This document shows, one piece after another, positions 19,104 through 28,606 of a stretch of 64,000 nt of DNA. Numbering within the stretch: position 1 is the stretch's first letter; the number at the start of each line of letters is the position of its first letter. Made by a program: the position numbers and the translations under genes. The stretch is taken from the NCBI GenBank assembly GCA_021399445.1, contig JAJTUQ010000008.1, positions 744,001 to 808,000 on the forward strand, in the 5' to 3' direction. The notes below the pieces were generated by a model, which saw only the letters and a list, made by a program, of their open reading frames with translations, did no database searches and had not been told where the DNA came from. Source of the stretch: Xylogone sp. PMI_703. Its lineage: Eukaryota > Ascomycota > Leotiomycetes.

Positions 19104-20366
19104 ATGGCATACTACGACACCATTAGAACCCGGAGGGACTTTATCGAGGCTGCATCATCTCAAGAAGCATTGAGCTTTGCAGCTCTACAGCAATCAAACT
19201 ACTGGGAAACTGGTGCCAGTTATTGGGGTGTCCTACAACTGTTTGCCTGCAGAGTTATCTGTAGGCAACCGAGCGATATCCTTCCTCTCCTGGCTGACCA
19301 GATTCGTTCAGCAAAAGAAGATAGTCTTCATCCGTGCATCAACAGTCTGATACAGGGTCCAAGAGAAGAGCCAGCCCAGTTGCGACAAATGGCGGAGATT
19401 CAGATCGTTCGTAGCTACCAACCCGAGAGTCTTGGGTATGTCTGGGCCGCCCTGGCACCCTTACTGCAGCAAGATGGCGGTGGTGCCCGTACTATGACTT
19501 CTGAAAGACCGGTCCGGGAAAGGAGACACCCAGATCGCGACGAATATGTTTCATCCGCGGGATTCCAGATTAGCAGCAGCCCATTAGATAGGCCCAACAC
19601 GGCGTCTTCAGCGCCTTCAAGCCTTGGGTACACGGAGAAATCTTCAGCGCCGCTGGTGGAAGATTTCACAATCCGGTTTCTGAGTTGCCTTATACGATGT
19701 GTGCTCAACTACAGTCAGCCACTGGACAAGGAATCGTTTTTTGTCCAGTATCGCGACGAGCGACTTGCATATATATACACAGGGGGAGACAAGCGATTAG
19801 AAGCTATTGATGATGGCGGAATGAAGCTTATAACTCCGAGAAAGACCGTCCAAGTGGCAATATTAGAAGCTAAGCGTAGCTTCCAGGAAATAAGTGAAGG
19901 CAGACCAACCATCTCTAATGAGCTCTTGGCGCAAATAGTTGGAGAGGCGCTTGCATTAAGGCTCTCTGAGGTGCCCCGCATCTCGGAGAATAAGTTAAGT
20001 TGTTTTCTGTTATCCCTATTTCTTATTTCTTATCATCTGACTGCACTCCAAGCTAACACCACTCTTAGTCTAGTCTTCATTGTTGCAGTCAAGCAACATA
20101 TCAAATTTTTCCATTTGAAGTTTACAAAAGCATTCGTCCGTTATTTCAAGACACTTAACCCTACCGACGAAAATGCTAATATAGCTACCTATCTGCAGAT
20201 TCACTCTACAAACTGGTTTGACGTAAGTAGGCAGATTGACCGTAAGTATTTTGTGCGTCATCTTTTGGCCTTAGTAGCCTGGGCGGATGCTACTATAGCC
20301 GACACCGACCTACATGATTCAGAGGACTCGGAGGATGTGGGAGACCTCATGGACATGGAAGAGTGA
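19104..20366 (+). CDS. PD-(D/E)XK nuclease-like fungal protein
   Basis: The frame opens at 19062, but the ATG at 19104 (MAYYDTIRTRRDF) has a better context and avoids an implausible hydrophobic leader. A 75-nt in-frame intron at 19994-20068 (GTTAAG donor, GCTAAC branch site, TTAG acceptor) would otherwise be translated as a hydrophobic insert. Removing it joins RISENN to LVFIVAVKQHIKFFHLKF, giving about 395 aa. The core runs YRDERLAYIYTGGDKRLEAI, DDGG, then VQVAILEAKRSFQ and LLAQIVGEALAL. An acid, then E-x-K on a hydrophobic strand, then Q...E on a helix is the PD-(D/E)XK nuclease arrangement. The nuclease assignment is inference. The middle (about residues 130-200) is a Ser/Arg/Pro-rich linker and the C-terminus is acidic (DSEDSEDVGDLMDMEE). 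It is convergent with the 20641-21642 gene. Confidence 0.7.
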   Translation: MAYYDTIRTRRDFIEAASSQEALSFAALQQSNYWETGASYWGVLQLFACRVICRQPSDILPLLADQIRSAKEDSLHPCINSLIQGPREEPAQLRQMAEIQIVRSYQPESLGYVWAALAPLLQQDGGGARTMTSERPVRERRHPDRDEYVSSAGFQISSSPLDRPNTASSAPSSLGYTEKSSAPLVEDFTIRFLSCLIRCVLNYSQPLDKESFFVQYRDERLAYIYTGGDKRLEAIDDGGMKLITPRKTVQVAILEAKRSFQEISEGRPTISNELLAQIVGEALALRLSEVPRISENKLSCFLLSLFLISYHLTALQANTTLSLVFIVAVKQHIKFFHLKFTKAFVRYFKTLNPTDENANIATYLQIHSTNWFDVSRQIDRKYFVRHLLALVAWADATIADTDLHDSEDSEDVGDLMDMEE

Positions 20367-20640
20367 ATTTTCATTTTCGTTTGTTCGGCCTCACGTCGAT
20401 TGTGTGCCCTTTTCTTTAGTTATTGTGGTTATTAAATGTAGGAAGGAGGTGCTGCAAGAGGCGCTGTCTGAAAGTTCTGAACGGTGTATACGGGATCATA
20501 GTATGTCGAATCGAGACAATTGGTGGTACAGAACCTGGAGGAGGAAGGGCAGGAAAATCGAGTTTGTGAAGAAAGGAGGAGGAGATATCTGCAGTGAATA
20601 GATGGAGATTTTGCTTATCGTTGCTCACTAATACTTGGGA

Positions 20641-21642
20641 CTAAATGGAAACACTTAGTATAAAACATAAGATCCACGAAATTAGAAACCCTACCAAGAA
20701 CGGATCAACGTGCATTCTTTTCCCATTTAGTTCGGCAACATAACGTTGTTGGTGTGCTAAGCTTATCAAGACCGCCACTATGTATGGGTCGTGTAGAGGT
20801 TCTGGAGGGATAATTTTCTTGAGCTGGAGTGCGATCAGAGAAGATGTGGGTTTGCTAAACCGTCTAGGGTAACGTTTATTAAAACTGTTGGTGCGTAGGC
20901 GCTTGATATCGGAACAATCGATGAATGCAACTATGGGAGGCAAGTGCCCTTTAGCTGCGGCATTAGGGTCGTCTCCAAGATAGAAGACAATGCAGGAGAG
21001 GGTTCTGATGCATCGTTGATCGAAATAGAAATTAAGATCATTTCTACAATGGTTATAAATTAGAAGAACGAAAATAAGAGTATGTTAAAATAATCTGAAG
21101 ACTGACAGAGATGTAAATGGACACCCGGGATCTGCAAGAATGCCACATATGCCGATATCTCGCCAAAAAGATTGGGAGCCAGAACGAAGTCGCTGGACAT
21201 AACCGATAAGCTTTTTGCTAGGACCTTCGTTAGGTGGTGTGTCAGTGAAGTCTGTCTGTGACTGTGGTGGTGATTGCGCCAGAGAGGGATTCTCAAAATA
21301 ACATTGTAGGAGCGAGATATGGCGATTGGTCCAGTACAAAGGATCAATGAGAAGCTGTTCTCGGCAATTCAGTTGAGCGAGTTGGTATATAGACAAGGCT
21401 GCGAGGGGTGGAGAGGGCCATGTCGATGGCGATGCTGGTGATGACTCCATGGAATAATGGAGAAAAGTGCTAAAGGAGTCAGTGAGAAGGTAACCGCGAG
21501 GCGTGGGAGCTTTATGCTGGATCGGACTAAACTTTGGCCGCGCCGCGATGTGCATTTTCCGTGAACGGCAAAACATCGGAGGAACTTCGACGCCTAAGTT
21601 TCCTATCGCTAGGCTACAACAGCCACCCGTTGGTGGAGTCAT
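20641..21642 (-). CDS. Uncharacterised protein, two exons
   Basis: Exon 1 is 21107-21642, intron 21044-21106 (63 nt, GTCAGT donor, TTTTAAC branch region, TGTAG acceptor) and exon 2 is 20641-21043. Coding length is 939 nt (312 aa). The junction restores a smooth sequence, CPFTSL-NDLNFYFDQRCIRT. Signatures are SFWRDIGICGILADPGCPF, CIVFYLGDDPNAAAKGHLPP, FIDCSDIKRLRTNSFNKRYP and DPYIVAVLISLAHQQRYVAE. I believe this is a widespread uncharacterised ascomycete family, but I cannot name it. The first 60 residues are Pro/Cys-rich and atypical. An internal ATG at 21450 (MESSPASPSTWPS) is an alternative start giving 248 aa. The C-terminal 25 residues are hydrophobic (FLVGFLISWILCFILSVSI) and may be a tail anchor, or read-through of an unspliced intron. 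Confidence 0.65.
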
Positions 21643-21880
21643 CTAGGCCACGGGCATTAACGCTAATAATAGAGGAACAGCTTGGATCGAATGTTCTGGA
21701 TCATCATTGATTCTAACCACTCTAATACTGTACTATTCTAAATCTTACCAGTACTTGTTGATTTGCATTAACGCGCTGGGATGGCACAAAAGTACACTAC
21801 GCATACATGAGAAGGACCAGTGGAATTCACGTATAACTAGAACTTCCCTAATTTTGCGTAATATCGTTAACTGTGCCCCT

Positions 21881-22330
21881 TCAACTGTTTTCGTCTCGAG
21901 GCAATAGAACACAATTTTCCTTGGCGTACTGCAAAAAGGTACCTAAGTGCTTCGATATAGGTAGTGGGTTGAATTCATCCTTCAATTTGAAGAGACGCTC
22001 GATGCAGTTGAGAAACAACTGACGAGCACGTCGGATTGGTTTCTCATCTCTTTCGCTCCGGGACAATCTGTACATGGGAGGAATGTTCTGTGATTTTGGT
22101 TAGATGGTCTACATATCAATGCACCCGTTAAGGACTTACACTCTCCAATTTATCATGAACTTGAAAACCAAAATACAATACCGTTGCTAATCGGCACGCT
22201 TTCTCATATCGTTCTGGAGGTCTTCAGTAATTTGTTCTAAGTAAAAGCTGCTCTGGAGGACACTAGCTAGTATTAGTGGTGATCAGGCTAAGCTGACGAA
22301 GCATACTTACTCAGCTAATCCTCTTTGAGT
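21881..22330 (-). pseudogene. Decayed paralogue of the 17.2-kb gene
   Basis: The last exon (21881 to about 22091) encodes IPPMYRLSRSERDEKPIRRA and ISKHLGTFLQYAKENCVLLP, parallel to IYRLPRSERDEQPLRQV and IPKYLDNYLQYAEKWCVIVP of the 17221-18363 gene. The preceding exon (about 22141-22210) encodes CRLATVLYFGFQVHDKLES, with a GTAAGT donor at the equivalent place. Before that the frame is broken: LQSSFYLEQITEDLQ is in one frame and PPERYEKACRLATV in another. A GTAAGTATG donor and CTAG acceptor upstream mark another old intron, but no further homologous exons were found. This is a 5'-truncated, frameshifted copy in inverted orientation. Confidence 0.75.
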
Positions 22331-22723
22331 GAACCAAAATCGTAGGTTTGATTGTCACCGGGGAAAAAAAGAGTCTGTCAGGCTTTGCAGACGAGAAATA
22401 AATCTTAGTTACTGACTGCTTCCCTCGGCTGTATATGCTGGCAATCTAAACTTCGTGCAAGGGAAGCTGTCTTTCCAATTCCCTCTAAGAAGGTACCGCT
22501 ATGAAAGGAAATTTCAAAACCAGTCCTTCTCGCTTCAACCTCATCATCGTTTTAGGTCAGTCGTCCGACCTCTCGTGGTAACATAATACCCCATTTAAGA
22601 AAGATAACTAAATACATAAATCTTAATACTGCATCTGCCTGTAAAAGATAACTTCCATCCCTGGCGTTTTTCGTTTGACTAGTCGAAGTCAAGTGCAAGC
22701 TAATAAAGATCAGACATAATGAT

Positions 22724-22918
22724 TTAATGATCAATAGAATAGAGAGATAAATTACTGCCGTCTCGCCTATCTCGTCTATTACTCCCTTTCCACATTTTCC
22801 ATGTTAATGCAGCGCCGAAGATCCCAATGATAGTGGCGGAGACACCAAAAGCGATATTAATTTTGTCGTCCGGGGTGAGCCCGCGGGAGTGGATGAAAGT
22901 CGTTTCGGCTGAAGACAT
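22724..22918 (-). CDS. Small single-pass membrane peptide, 64 aa
   Basis: The ATG at 22918 begins MSSAETTFIHSRGLTPDDKI. A single strong transmembrane helix follows (about residues 21-42, NIAFGVSATIIGIFGAALTW). A basic cytoplasmic-type tail comes next (KGSNRRDRRDG). A helix flanked by an acidic N-side and a basic C-side is a sensible N-out/C-in topology. Short peptides of this design are common and usually unannotated in fungal genomes. I do not recognise a named family. The last ten residues could instead belong to an unspliced intron. Confidence 0.5.
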   Translation of the reverse strand: MSSAETTFIHSRGLTPDDKINIAFGVSATIIGIFGAALTWKMWKGSNRRDRRDGSNLSLYSIDH

Positions 22919-23553
22919 TTTGGCACCTCAGGCAGTAGATGCTGTGCAGCCTGATTTCGTAGGTAGTAGTCTTGCTGAGAAATTTAGTAGGAGGTTGGGA
23001 GAAAGGCGTTGGCTTCTTTGTTGAATAAGTATCAAAGTTCAATCTGCAATCTTGAATCTTTGCGATGACAACATATCAAACAGTTGAACACGGAAGCGTG
23101 CGGAAGAGCAGAGGATGGGCACAGGTCTCAGTGCACAAGACACAGGAGGAGACACAACACGGAAGCATGCAAGATACGAGGCGGAGGACCCGTATAGAAC
23201 AAAGAGCGCGGAGCACGGAGTATAGAGGACGGGACACACGTATGGGCACTGACAGAGTAAACTCATGATGGATACCCTCTCATTTCAAACACAAACGGAT
23301 GATCGGCAAAGTAAGAAGCAACTTCGATATCTCACAGATATTGCAGCGATCACGGAGCCCGCGAAGTAAGAGATCCTCTTTCGCTTTCGGATGAAACTGT
23401 TCCATATTTTCCAAAACCGCAAAATTCATCGTCGATTTCTTGTTTCCTTTTGTCCATAAAATTCTCTGGAAGCTGGAAAGAAACGCAGCGTTCCCTAACA
23501 GAACTACTTAATGAATTGGTGGACTCATAGAATAGTAGGAATCATTTTTAGGA
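22919..23553. other. Gap without a recognisable gene
   Basis: Short frames on both strands around 23039-23268 have low-complexity composition. Probably retroelement flank or intergenic DNA. Confidence 0.35.
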
Positions 23554-24258
23554 AGGTTTATCACATTTAAAGTTAGAGGTAGAGGCCGAGGAGGAAGACG
23601 TGGTAATAGGTCTAGAAGTCGGGGGAGACAACAAAGTAAAGATTCAAGCTCCAAAGACGACGACGAGAAGTTCGAGCACAATAGGCGTAGGTTTTGTTAT
23701 TCTGAAGATCACTTCATTTCTGGTTGCCCTGAATATCAGCGGTTGAGAAAGCAGAATAAAGAGAAGATGAAGGCTAAGTCAGCTGGAGAACGTGTAAATA
23801 AAGTCACATTTATCTCTACAACCAATGAAAGCGAAGATGACACCTTTTATATTGATTCGGATGAAGTTACCTTGAATACAAGAGAGTCAGCTCTAGCTAC
23901 CAGTACTACGGGTTGGGTGGTCGATTCAGGAGCCACAAAGCATTTCAGCGGTTTCAGGGAAGACTTTAAATCCTTAAAACGCTGGCACATCCCCAGGATT
24001 GTGAGAGTTGCCAGTGAAATATCGACTACTTACGGACTTGTGAACCTGGACAATGTTTGGTTTACACCACAATTCAACTGTAGACTAATATCTACAGGTA
24101 TGCTGAATGATGCCAATGTTGCAGTCTTATTTGAAGGCCGTACAATGGTGGCTTTTAGAGATCAACAGTTTCTATTTGAGGGAACTAACAAAGTCGATGG
24201 TTTGTGCTATATTGATCAACCTGCTGAAACGGTAAATACATCTAGATATGGCATCTAG
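23554..24258 (+). pseudogene. Ty1/copia gag-protease remnant
   Basis: The open frame contains an Arg/Gly-rich segment (RGRGRGGRRGNRSRSRGRQQ). A degenerate zinc knuckle follows (FCYSEDHFISGCPE), with the first Cys spacing broken relative to the CX2CX4HX4C pattern. After an acidic spacer comes WVVDSGATKHFSG, the active-site DSG motif of copia-type aspartic proteases, and LDNVWFTPQFNCRLISTGML typical of the protease C-terminus. The frame stops at 24258. Integrase, reverse transcriptase and RNase H are absent. No start codon and no LTRs were seen. It is a truncated remnant of a gag-pol polyprotein. Confidence 0.85.
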
Positions 24259-24915
24259 CATCAGACTTAGTTTTTGGCTAGTGGCTATCACATCTTCCAG
24301 TGAAAATGCTTTTTGTGTTATAATCGATGAGTTTGATAAGCCAGTACATTAGTCGTTCTAAGTACTATTGAAGTTGCAGTAGTTACAAAAGCCTCCTTTT
24401 TATTGCAAAACAGCTCATGGTGTTTATAAAAACACATTATGTTAACGCTATTCTACGAGTAGATATAACTAATGCAGCAAGTTATGAATAAGTTGTCGCC
24501 TATTAAGGCAAGGTCATAGGACTAGGGACCACAAGTCTGCCACAAGAATGCGTAGCAACAAAATTGACATAGCATAAACGGTCTGTAGATTCTACAAGTG
24601 TACAGGATCCAAGTAAATATCGATGTATTGTTTGACTTAGCACGTAACGCCACCACGGATTTGTTAAATAAACCACTAATGTTGCATACAAATATCCACC
24701 GTGATAGAATGCTATAGCATCGTTTTGAGGTGCCTTGGATCCGATGAGAGCCTCACCACTTCCTCTCCTGCATCCTCCTCGATCTCTAGCGCCCAACGGG
24801 GAACATACCGTCCCAATTGCTCGGGTGATACATCACGGAGTCTGGAAATCTTGGTGTCGTGGTGTCGTCATCAGGCGTACAGTCGCGAATCTCCACCGGA
24901 AAGACGACAGCAGAA
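24259..24915. other. Gap after the copia remnant
   Basis: No coding evidence. Probably the eroded remainder of the same retroelement. The 3' part overlaps the end of the minus-strand gene at 24916. Confidence 0.35.
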
Positions 24916-26145
24916 TTAGGCCATCGGGACGCAAAGATCTTCATCGCTTGACATACTATCCGAGAAGTCGGGACTAAGGGGAAACATGTCGTTATTCACA
25001 TCGAAGTAATCGCTATCACCATCACCATCACTTTCCAGAAGAATGCTCTGGTTTCTTGTATAATATTCTTCATGGGATGCTGCCATATCTTTCGCTAGTA
25101 CATCGCCGGAACCTGCTCTATTGGCCACACATGCAAGTGCTGCTGTTGAAGCCAGATTTTTGTAATCCGCAGTCAATGGACCATCATATTTCGCGAAGGT
25201 AGACTGCATTGAATCATCAATGGAATAGATGGCTTCCTGAATATCATCGCATGATTGAGTGATGATATGACTATCACCAAAGCTAGAGTTGGAGTTGGGG
25301 GGCGATATAATCCTATAATTCATGCAACGCTGGTGACCACAGGAGAAAGGTATCGTGTTTGGCGGCTGGGTAACACTGCATCCTGATGGAGCATTCAGCT
25401 TTTCAAGAGAGCTTACCTCTTCTTTGCCAATCGAAACGGGACATTCTTCGGCTAACTCCTTTGCAGACGCGTTGGTATGATCACAGCCATCTTGAGCTTC
25501 CCATTGGAAAGTATCAGGAAGAAGTTTGACAAGCCAAGACTTCTCATGGTAATCTAAGGGTTCCACAAGCGTAACGTAGTTCTCAAACATAACCCGCTCA
25601 TCAATTCCAAGCTTATTTGAAATATTTTCCAGTGCATTACTATGCGAGAAACACAACGATGAGATGTGTTCGATGACCTTGGCCTGTCGAGTCATCTGGC
25701 CGGCGAGAATTCTGCGTACAGCAGAAAATAAACCGGCCCGATGGGGGTAGTTTCGAGAATCGGTTTCGTTCAATCTCGAATATTTAAGGCCTTCTGAGCA
25801 CTTCTGGTAAATGACATGAGAAAGATCATCTTGAATGGCGAGGTATAAAATTGCCATGGTATCCTTGTTTTTTATGAGATCCATGGCTTCCTGCGAATTT
25901 CCTTTATTACTGAGCAGCATCGAAGCACAATTGAGCAAGGTGAGAATGACCTCTTTGCATATAGCATTTGTTGAAGCTCCCTGTGATATTTCTGGATTCA
26001 GGTGGTCAAGAATACGGAAGAAGTGGGATTTTCCTGTCTCATTTGGAACATAGGGGATACCTTCGTACGTTCCTGCTTTAAGGTGTGCATTTTCAAATAC
26101 ACCAAGCAAATCTTGCATGGTGTCGGTTCCCTTAATGTCGTCCAT
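24916..26145 (-). CDS. Uncharacterised 409-aa protein
   Basis: Uninterrupted single-exon frame with an ATG at 26145. The N-terminal 230 residues look like an alpha-helical domain (FRILDHLNPEIS, EVILTLLNCASMLLS, MAILYLAIQDDLSHVIYQKC, HRAGLFSAVRRILAG, LVKLLPDTFQWEAQD). The central part is Ser/Pro-rich and contains a His/Cys cluster (CGHQRCMN). The C-terminus is strongly acidic (LESDGDGDSDYFDV, FSDSMSSDEDLCV). No family recognised. A helical N-domain plus acidic disordered tail could fit a regulatory or adaptor protein, but that is speculation. The intact length of 409 codons makes a chance frame very unlikely. Confidence 0.75.
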   Translation of the reverse strand: MDDIKGTDTMQDLLGVFENAHLKAGTYEGIPYVPNETGKSHFFRILDHLNPEISQGASTNAICKEVILTLLNCASMLLSNKGNSQEAMDLIKNKDTMAILYLAIQDDLSHVIYQKCSEGLKYSRLNETDSRNYPHRAGLFSAVRRILAGQMTRQAKVIEHISSLCFSHSNALENISNKLGIDERVMFENYVTLVEPLDYHEKSWLVKLLPDTFQWEAQDGCDHTNASAKELAEECPVSIGKEEVSSLEKLNAPSGCSVTQPPNTIPFSCGHQRCMNYRIISPPNSNSSFGDSHIITQSCDDIQEAIYSIDDSMQSTFAKYDGPLTADYKNLASTAALACVANRAGSGDVLAKDMAASHEEYYTRNQSILLESDGDGDSDYFDVNNDMFPLSPDFSDSMSSDEDLCVPMA

Positions 26146-26583
26146 TATTCACCCAGTATTCTCGGCTTACTTTGAACATAGATCAACGCAACTGAAAAAA
26201 CTGCAGCGAGCAGACTTAATATCGATTCGCCCCGTATAAGTTTCTGGGGGCAAGCGCCAGAAATAAATCATCTCTTGAAAACCAGGCAAAGATCCAGATT
26301 CGGCGCTTTATAGAAGCACGAAAGGAGACGGCGTGCTAGGGGATGCGTATGGACGGGCTATATTTTTGGATTAACGAGAACGGGAAAGCGTCACGACCTA
26401 GCTTTCCGGAGAACACGTAGTCCCTATACATAGAGTAGAAACGATCGCCAGCACGGAAACAACCTCTGGTAGTGGCCGCCCATGCGCGTCCATTATAAGA
26501 GCTACGATATTATGCATATAATTGTATGCTGGATTGTCTGGTTTTGTAATTCTGAGTATCAGTTATCGTCCACACTATTCAGG
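26146..26583. other. Upstream gap
   Basis: No gene seen. Probably the promoter side of the 26145 gene. Confidence 0.35.
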
Positions 26584-26832
26584 ATGAAAATCTTCGTCTT
26601 GATCGGAAGGGATTCTGTAGATCGATATTTGCAATGGAATCTAGCAAGAAGGGAACGAAAATTAGCAAGAAGGGTAAAGCGAAGTAAATTTCTACAGAAG
26701 TTTATGCCCTTCAAGCGGTTTTCGAACGTTGATCAGCACATCTCGCAACGTGATGATAATCAACGCAACAATACTACTCCGCCACGTTACGAGTCGATAT
26801 CGCCTCTGATACTTGATCAGGGTAGCAAATGA
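26584..26832 (+). CDS. Small basic protein, weak
   Basis: The ATG at 26584 begins MKIFVLIGRDSVDRYLQWNL, followed by a very basic stretch (ARRERKLARRVKRSKFLQKF) and a Pro/Ser end. The frame is open from 26482, with an alternative start giving 116 aa. The basic patch resembles a nuclear localisation or nucleic-acid-binding segment. No family recognised. It may be a chance frame. Confidence 0.25.
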   Translation: MKIFVLIGRDSVDRYLQWNLARRERKLARRVKRSKFLQKFMPFKRFSNVDQHISQRDDNQRNNTTPPRYESISPLILDQGSK

Positions 26833-27396
26833 ATACCGAAATCCAAGACACACCTCAGCTGAGGCAGGAAAGGATGTTCACCAATACATGAACTATATAC
26901 TGTGATATCGTCTTCTTTTAATCAGCTTTGGTCAGATCGGCCGCATCGGAATTTGTTAGGTGTAATTGCATCCATTTTGTTGAACAATCAGTTTCCATAG
27001 ATGAATCGGGTTCTGTACGCACAGTGTCATTAGCATCTACAAGCTAGCTAAATTGGATTAGCATTACACTCTATTACTTTAAGGGGATGCTTATATCCAC
27101 TTGGGCGCGTTCTTATTTACACTTGACACGGACCACCCAGCGGCCGGCACCGGAGCACATTTTAGCATAACTGCACTTGCAATTATATACAAATTATTAC
27201 TATACAAAGAGATTCATTTATGCATTAATTATCCTCGTCTCACTCTACTTGCTAGCCTATTTAATTATACCTTAATAAAATATACTGTACAGTGTGAGCT
27301 CTGAGCTACAGGCCCTATAGGCTCAGGGCTTCGCTTACAAGGCCTCAGGCCTGTAAGCATGCTAAAGAGAGCCAACGGCCGCAGGGCGTTGGCGAT

Positions 27397-27833
27397 ACGG
27401 TACAGCCCATACAGTACGGTACAGCCCATACAGTACGGTACAGCCCATACAGTACGGTACAGCCCATACAGTACGGTACAGCCCATACAGTACGGTACAG
27501 CCCATACAGTACGGTACAGCCCATACAGTACGGTACAGCCCATACAGTACGGTACAGCCCATACAGTACGGTACAGCCCATACAGTACGGTACAGCCCAT
27601 ACAGTACGGTACAGCCCATACAGTACGGTACAGCCCATACAGTACGGTACAGCCCATACAGTACGGTACAGCCCATACAGTACGGTACAGCCCATACAGT
27701 ACGGTACAGCCCATACAGTACGGTACAGCCCATACAGTACGGTACAGCCCATACAGTACGGTACAGCCCATACAGTACGGTACAGCCCATACAGTACGGT
27801 ACAGCCCATACAGTACGGTACAGCCCATACAGT
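27397..27833. repeat. Minisatellite, 23 copies of a 19-bp unit
   Basis: Unit ACGGTACAGCCCATACAGT repeated exactly 23 times (437 = 23 x 19), with no variant copy seen by eye. It lies inside the TIR element. All long repetitive ORFs on both strands over 27265-27934 come from this array (19 is not divisible by three) and are not genes. Perfect homogeneity implies recent expansion or active homogenisation. Confidence 0.97.
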
Positions 27834-27855
27834 AGGCCCGATAGACTCTTTATGC

Positions 27856-27899
27856 AGGCTCTGTGGGCTTTCAGCACACGCTGAAAGCCCACAGAGCCT
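27856..27899. repeat. 20-bp-arm hairpin next to the minisatellite
   Basis: AGGCTCTGTGGGCTTTCAGC, then loop ACAC, then the exact inverted complement. It lies 22 bp from the end of the 19-bp array. A weaker inverted repeat flanks the other side (CTTACAAGGCCT / AGGCCTGTAAG near 27332-27355). Confidence 0.9.
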
Positions 27900-28092
27900 A
27901 CAGCGATACAGAGCCTACAGCGATACTTTTGCATTTCATAATATTATTTGTATGTATACATTATTGTTACTCACGGTTATGCTAGAAAATCAATTTAACT
28001 CAGGCCGGTACCGGCGTTGCGACGCGTCGATTTGGGTCTTGGCAAGTGTAAATAAGAACACGCCCAAGTGGATATAAGCATCCCCTACTTTA

Positions 28093-28606
28093 AAAGCAAC
28101 ACAATTCCATATTAAAAGTAACTAATTTCTTTCGTGACTCCTAGAAGCCCAGCCAAGTAATTTTCCTAGCCATCCCTCAAGCTACATTACTTAGCATTCA
28201 TCACACGATCCTGCTCTTTGCATAGATTTACCAATGCCACGCTTTCTTACATAATTATAGGGTCCCAACGATAGTTAGTTAACTAGAAATAATAAACCCC
28301 AGCATATTTGAAGATCTATCGATTATCTTTAATTTGAAACATCTACATATGAGTCAAAAACGATTGAAACATCGACTCCTGAGAAGAAATAGAAGGTCAC
28401 AGTCGCTAACGTAGCGTATAGCAAAACAAACTTGCGATAAGAAGGTATGTGAGTTAGAGAATAGTTGAAGTCATTTTAAGAACGGAGATGTGGTGACTAT
28501 TAAAGCCCTCGTCCTAAAATAAAAAATATAAATAAAACAAGATTTAGAGAAGATCTTAAAGAAGCACTATATGGAACGTGTGCATTTGATGATTAACGAT
28601 ATTGAC
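28093..28606. other. Gap between TIR element and membrane gene
   Basis: No gene seen. 3' flank of the minus-strand membrane protein gene ending at 28607. Confidence 0.35.

Larger units (their letters stand above)
27082..28086. mobile_element. 1,005-bp TIR element (non-autonomous DNA transposon)
   Basis: The left end begins AGGGGATGCTTATATCCACT and the right end is its inverted complement. About 44 bp of inverted repeat carries one mismatch (position 27), with weaker symmetry to about 75 bp (GCCGGCACCGG against GCCGGTACCGG). The element is bordered by a direct repeat ACTTTA (27076-27081 and 28087-28092), which fits a 6-bp target-site duplication. There is no transposase frame inside. The interior holds a 437-bp minisatellite and a near-perfect hairpin (both listed). 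Superfamily not assigned: the termini and a 6-bp duplication do not fit a common family that I can name with confidence. Confidence 0.85.

Noticed and set aside
22919..23553. LTR of the copia remnant
   Set aside because: No repeated TG...CA segment was found on both sides of 23554-24258.
27265..27934. Several long repetitive ORFs on both strands
   Set aside because: They are translations of the 19-bp minisatellite, which stays open in several frames; no non-repeat coding sequence supports them.
27082..28086. Assigning the TIR element to a named transposon superfamily
   Set aside because: No transposase, and the 6-bp direct repeat with these termini does not match a family I can name safely.
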